Shown: in pieces, positions 39,200-42,409 of the stretch
How positions within the stretch are numbered: the stretch's first letter is position 1
Layout: each line of letters begins with the position of its first letter
Assembly (NCBI GenBank): GCA_046049865.1
Contig: JBJOQO010000020.1
Location: 1-42,409 of the forward strand
DNA length: 42,409 bases
Reading direction: 5' to 3'
Origin: JANPCX01 sp046049865
GTDB taxonomy: Bacteria; Pseudomonadota; Gammaproteobacteria; Burkholderiales; Burkholderiaceae_C
Made by a program: the position numbers and the translations under genes
The notes under the pieces: generated by a model
What the model saw: the letters and a program-made list of their open reading frames with translations, nothing else
Databases searched by the model: none
Told to the model about the DNA's origin: nothing

Positions 39200-40867
39200 A
39201 TGACCAAGTTTGTCTTCGTGACCGGCGGTGTGGTGTCCTCGCTGGGTAAGGGCATCGCGGCTGCATCTTTGGCGGCGATTCTCGAATCGCGTGGCCTCAA
39301 AGTCACCCTCATCAAGCTCGACCCCTACATCAACGTGGACCCGGGCACCATGTCGCCCTTCCAGCACGGCGAGGTCTTCGTGACCGAAGACGGCGCGGAA
39401 ACCGACCTCGACCTCGGCCACTACGAGCGTTACATCACCACCCGGATGAAGAAGGCCAACAACTTCACCACCGGGCAAATTTACAAATCGGTGCTGGAAA
39501 AAGAACGCCGTGGCGACTACCTTGGGAAAACCGTTCAGGTCATTCCCCATGTCACCAATGAAATCCAGGACTTCATCAAACGTGGCGCGGGCGTGGACAC
39601 GCCCGACGCTGTGGACGTCGCGATAGTGGAAATTGGCGGCACCGTCGGCGACATTGAAAGCCTGCCCTTCCTGGAGGCCGCCCGCCAGATGGCGCTGCGC
39701 AACGGACCCAACAACACAGCGTTTGTGCACCTGACTTACGTGCCATTTATCGCGGCGGCTGGCGAACTCAAAACCAAACCCACCCAGCACACGGTGCAAA
39801 AGTTGCGCGAAATTGGCATCCAAGCCGATGCGCTCTTGTGCCGTGCGGATCGGCCCATTCCTGCCGAAGAGCGCGAAAAAATTTCTCTCTTCACCAATGT
39901 GGCTGAGTGGGGTGTGATCTCCGTCTGGGACGCCGACAGCATTTACAAAGTGCCGCGCATGCTGCACGAGCAGGGGCTCGATGGCCTCATTTGTGACAAG
40001 CTGCGCTTGTCCACCCCGCCTGCCAATTTGAAGCGTTGGGATGCCCTGGTGCACGAGGTCGAGCACCCGCAGCACCACATCACCATTGCCATGTGCGGCA
40101 AGTACACCGAGCTGTCCGACTCCTACAAGTCGCTCAACGAAGCCTTGCGCCACGCGGGCATCCACAACCATGCCCGGGTGCACATTGAGTACATCGACTC
40201 GGAAACCTTAGAGGCGGACAACATCGGCCAACTCGCACGGTTTGACGCCATCTTGGTGCCGGGCGGTTTTGGCAAACGTGGCGTAGAGGGAAAAATTCTG
40301 GCGGCACGTTTTGCGCGCGAGCACAAAATTCCCTACCTCGGCATTTGTTTAGGGATGCAAGTGGCAACTATCGAATACGCGCGCCACATGGCGGGCTTGA
40401 AAGACGCCAACAGCACCGAATTCGAACCTGCCACGCCCCACCCGGTCATTGCTTTGATCGACGAATGGCAGGACCTTGATGGCTCCATCCAAAAACGCGA
40501 CGCCAACTCCAACCTCGGCGGCACCATGCGTTTGGGCGCACAAAGCTCCGACGTCAAACCCGGCACCTTGGCCTTTGAGATTTACGGCCCCGTGGTCACC
40601 GAGAGGCACCGTCACCGCTACGAGGCCAACGAACATTACCTGGATCAACTCTCGCAAGCAGGTTTGGTCATTTCCGCTCTGACCCAACGCGAAAAACTCA
40701 CCGAAATGGTCGAGCTTCCACGCGCGGTACACCCTTGGTACATGGGCGTGCAATTTCACCCCGAGTTCAAGTCCACGCCGTGGGGCGGCCATCCACTGTT
40801 CACGTCTTATGTCAAAGCGGCCTTGGTGCAAGCCGCGTCAGTGCAAACCACCAAGGCGGCGGCATGA
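39200..40867 (+). CDS. pyrG: CTP synthase
   Basis: The 555-aa protein starts MTKFVFVTGGVVSSLGKGIA and has the synthetase domain (KLDPYINVDPGTMSPFQHGE, then EIGGTVGDIESLPFLEAARQ) and a C-terminal glutamine amidotransferase domain with the catalytic Cys in YLGICLGMQ and His/Glu in VQFHPEFKS. It makes CTP from UTP, ATP and glutamine. The open frame extends far upstream to 38594 through the antisense of dinB, but ATG 39200 matches the family N-terminus. Its stop overlaps the kdsA start (ATGA). Confidence 0.98.
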   Translation: MTKFVFVTGGVVSSLGKGIAAASLAAILESRGLKVTLIKLDPYINVDPGTMSPFQHGEVFVTEDGAETDLDLGHYERYITTRMKKANNFTTGQIYKSVLEKERRGDYLGKTVQVIPHVTNEIQDFIKRGAGVDTPDAVDVAIVEIGGTVGDIESLPFLEAARQMALRNGPNNTAFVHLTYVPFIAAAGELKTKPTQHTVQKLREIGIQADALLCRADRPIPAEEREKISLFTNVAEWGVISVWDADSIYKVPRMLHEQGLDGLICDKLRLSTPPANLKRWDALVHEVEHPQHHITIAMCGKYTELSDSYKSLNEALRHAGIHNHARVHIEYIDSETLEADNIGQLARFDAILVPGGFGKRGVEGKILAARFAREHKIPYLGICLGMQVATIEYARHMAGLKDANSTEFEPATPHPVIALIDEWQDLDGSIQKRDANSNLGGTMRLGAQSSDVKPGTLAFEIYGPVVTERHRHRYEANEHYLDQLSQAGLVISALTQREKLTEMVELPRAVHPWYMGVQFHPEFKSTPWGGHPLFTSYVKAALVQAASVQTTKAAA

Positions 40868-41721
40868 AACTTTGCGGATTCGATGTCGGTTTGACCCAGC
40901 CCTTTTTTTTGATTGCCGGGCCCTGCGTTATTGAGTCGGAACAATTGCAAATGGACGTGGCGGGTCAGCTCAAAGAGATGACCTCCAGCTTGGGCATTCC
41001 CTTCATCTTCAAAAGCAGCTTCGACAAAGCCAACCGTTCCAGCGGCGCCACCTTTCGTGGCCCCGGCCGCGACAAGGGGCTGGAGATACTGGCCAAAGTC
41101 AAACACGAACTCGGCATACCGGTGTTGACCGACGTGCACACCGAGGACGACATCACCGCCGCCGCTGCGGTGGTCGACGTGTTGCAGACCCCGGCCTTCC
41201 TGTGCCGCCAAACCGATTTCATCCGCGCCGTGGCCCAAAGCGGCAAACCCGTGAACATCAAAAAAGGCCAGTTCCTCGCACCGCACGACATGAAAAACGT
41301 GATCGACAAAGCGCGTGCTGCGGCCAAAGAAAAGGGCCTGAATGAAGACAACTTCATGGCCTGCGAACGTGGCGTGAGTTTTGGCTACAACAACCTCGTG
41401 AGCGACATGCGTTCGCTGGCCATCATGAGAGAAACCGGCGCGCCCGTGGTGTTTGACGCCACCCACTCGGTGCAACTGCCTGGCGGCCAAGGCACCAGCA
41501 GCGGCGGGCAGCGCGAGTTCGTGCCCGTGCTGGCCCGCGCCGCCGTGGCCGTGGGCATCGCTGGGCTGTTCATGGAAACCCACCCTGACCCCAACAAAGC
41601 CATGAGCGACGGCCCCAATGCCGTGCCACTCAAGCACATGAAGGCCTTGCTGACCCAATTGCTGGCCCTGGACCGTGTGATCAAAGCGCAGCCCTTGCTG
41701 GAGAACGATTTTTCTTGTTGA
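40864..41721 (+). CDS. kdsA: 3-deoxy-D-manno-octulosonate 8-phosphate synthase
   Basis: The 285-aa protein has the KDO8P synthase motifs: FLIAGPCVIESEQ, FIFKSSFDKANRSS, GPGRDKGLEIL, DVHTEDD, PAFLCRQTDFI and FDATHSVQLPGGQG. It joins phosphoenolpyruvate and arabinose-5-phosphate into KDO8P for lipopolysaccharide. It is translationally coupled to pyrG and followed by eno, a widely kept order in betaproteobacteria. Confidence 0.98.
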   Translation: MKLCGFDVGLTQPFFLIAGPCVIESEQLQMDVAGQLKEMTSSLGIPFIFKSSFDKANRSSGATFRGPGRDKGLEILAKVKHELGIPVLTDVHTEDDITAAAAVVDVLQTPAFLCRQTDFIRAVAQSGKPVNIKKGQFLAPHDMKNVIDKARAAAKEKGLNEDNFMACERGVSFGYNNLVSDMRSLAIMRETGAPVVFDATHSVQLPGGQGTSSGGQREFVPVLARAAVAVGIAGLFMETHPDPNKAMSDGPNAVPLKHMKALLTQLLALDRVIKAQPLLENDFSC

Positions 41722-41863
41722 ACCACCTCATTCCCTGTGGGCATGGGGTCTTGAACAAATTGGATTGGCCCCTGTAACTGAATCTGGGCAACATGACCGC
41801 AGCGCGGGTGAAGGTCATCCGCCCTGTAACCGTTAAAGAACCTTTGAAACTGGAGACCCTGAC

Positions 41864-42409
41864 ATGAGCGCCATCGTAGACATCATCGGCCGAGAAATTT
41901 TGGACAGCCGTGGCAACCCCACCGTGGAATGTGACGTGCTGCTGGAAAGTGGCGTCATGGGCCGCGCCGCAGTTCCCTCGGGCGCCTCCACTGGCTCACG
42001 TGAAGCCATCGAGCTGCGCGACGGCGACAAAGCCCGCTACTTGGGCAAAGGCGTGCTCAAGGCCGTGGAGCATGTGAACACCGAAATTTCGGAAGCCATT
42101 CTCGGTTTAGATGCCTCCGAGCAGGCCTTCTTGGACCGCACCTTGATCGACCTCGATGGCAGCGACAACAAAAGCCGCCTCGGTGCCAATGCCACGCTGG
42201 CCGTGTCCATGGCCGTGGCCCGCGCCGCCGCCGAAGAAAGTGGCCTGCCGCTGTACCGTTACTTTGGTGGTTCCGGCGCCATGCAAATGCCTGTGCCCAT
42301 GATGAACATCATCAACGGCGGTGCACACGCCAACAACAGCCTGGACTTGCAAGAGCTGATGATCATTCCCGTGGGGGCACCCACGTTCCGCGAAGCCATG
42401 CGTTATGGC
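41864..42409 (+). CDS. eno: Enolase, N-terminal part (3' end outside window)
   Basis: The first 182 residues are present. They show SAIVDIIGREILDSRGNPTV, AVPSGASTGSREAIELRDGD, NKSRLGANATLAVSMAVARA and MPVPMMNIINGGAHANN, all typical of bacterial enolase. It interconverts 2-phosphoglycerate and phosphoenolpyruvate, which is also the substrate of KdsA and DAHP synthase in this window. The 142-nt gap after kdsA may hold its own promoter, though none was recognised. TGGAGA lies 9 nt upstream of the ATG. Confidence 0.97.
   Translation, partial: MSAIVDIIGREILDSRGNPTVECDVLLESGVMGRAAVPSGASTGSREAIELRDGDKARYLGKGVLKAVEHVNTEISEAILGLDASEQAFLDRTLIDLDGSDNKSRLGANATLAVSMAVARAAAEESGLPLYRYFGGSGAMQMPVPMMNIINGGAHANNSLDLQELMIIPVGAPTFREAMRYG

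Noticed and set aside
39101..40183. 360-codon minus-strand open frame opposite pyrG
   Set aside because: Antisense of CTP synthase; no conserved motifs and no initiation signals.

Overview
The window looks like a chromosomal segment of a betaproteobacterium, order Burkholderiales, most likely family Comamonadaceae. The basis is roughly 60% G+C, the gene order ctaB-SCO-rpoH, pyrG-kdsA-eno, a split flagellar cluster flgNMA / flgBCDEFGHIJKL, and the presence of both sigma-32 and a CIRCE operator. No database was searched; family calls rest on recognised motifs.

Layout. 1-1.7 kb: end of fructose-1,6-bisphosphatase, a class I DAHP synthase and a tRNA-Thr(CGT) with its terminator. 1.8-5.4 kb: an IclR-type regulator divergent from hmgA-fahA (lower homogentisate/tyrosine catabolism). 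5.4-8.5 kb: a small orphan gene with a strong sigma-28-like promoter, then ctaB (heme O synthase) and a SCO1/SenC copper chaperone converging on rpoH, whose upstream region carries a near-perfect CIRCE site. 8.5-13.5 kb: a MASE1/CHASE/PAS hybrid histidine kinase, a 119-aa orphan, a YpfJ-type zinc metallopeptidase and a small membrane protein. 13.7-26.8 kb: flagellar genes flgN, flgM, flgA on the minus strand and flgB to flgL on the plus strand, encoding the rod, hook, P and L rings, rod cap/muramidase and hook-filament junction. The run is interrupted by a 600-bp repeat-bounded insert between flgE and flgF and a palindromic repeat between flgF and flgG. 26.9-32.6 kb: an HDOD protein with a degenerate EAL-like N-terminus, a soluble multi-PAS HisKA_2 kinase and an ANTAR-type response regulator. 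32.6-37.9 kb: LysR regulator, a 158-nt palindrome, cytochrome c, Tat-exported ferritin-like protein, DUF3034 protein, exported truncated hemoglobin, a BrnT/BrnA toxin-antitoxin pair and a cupredoxin-like exported protein. 37.9-42.4 kb: dinB divergent from the housekeeping run pyrG-kdsA-eno (eno cut by the window end).

How the parts fit. FlgM is the anti-sigma factor for sigma-28, and three minus-strand sites match the sigma-28 consensus: upstream of flgM, of flgA, and of the 87-aa orphan at 5.5 kb. The last makes the orphan a candidate uncharacterised motility-regulon gene. The CIRCE site suggests HrcA represses rpoH, linking the two heat-shock circuits. Several palindromic repeats sit exactly at gene borders, and one supplies the stop codon of the multi-PAS kinase. 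No CRISPR array, transposase, integrase or prophage gene was seen.
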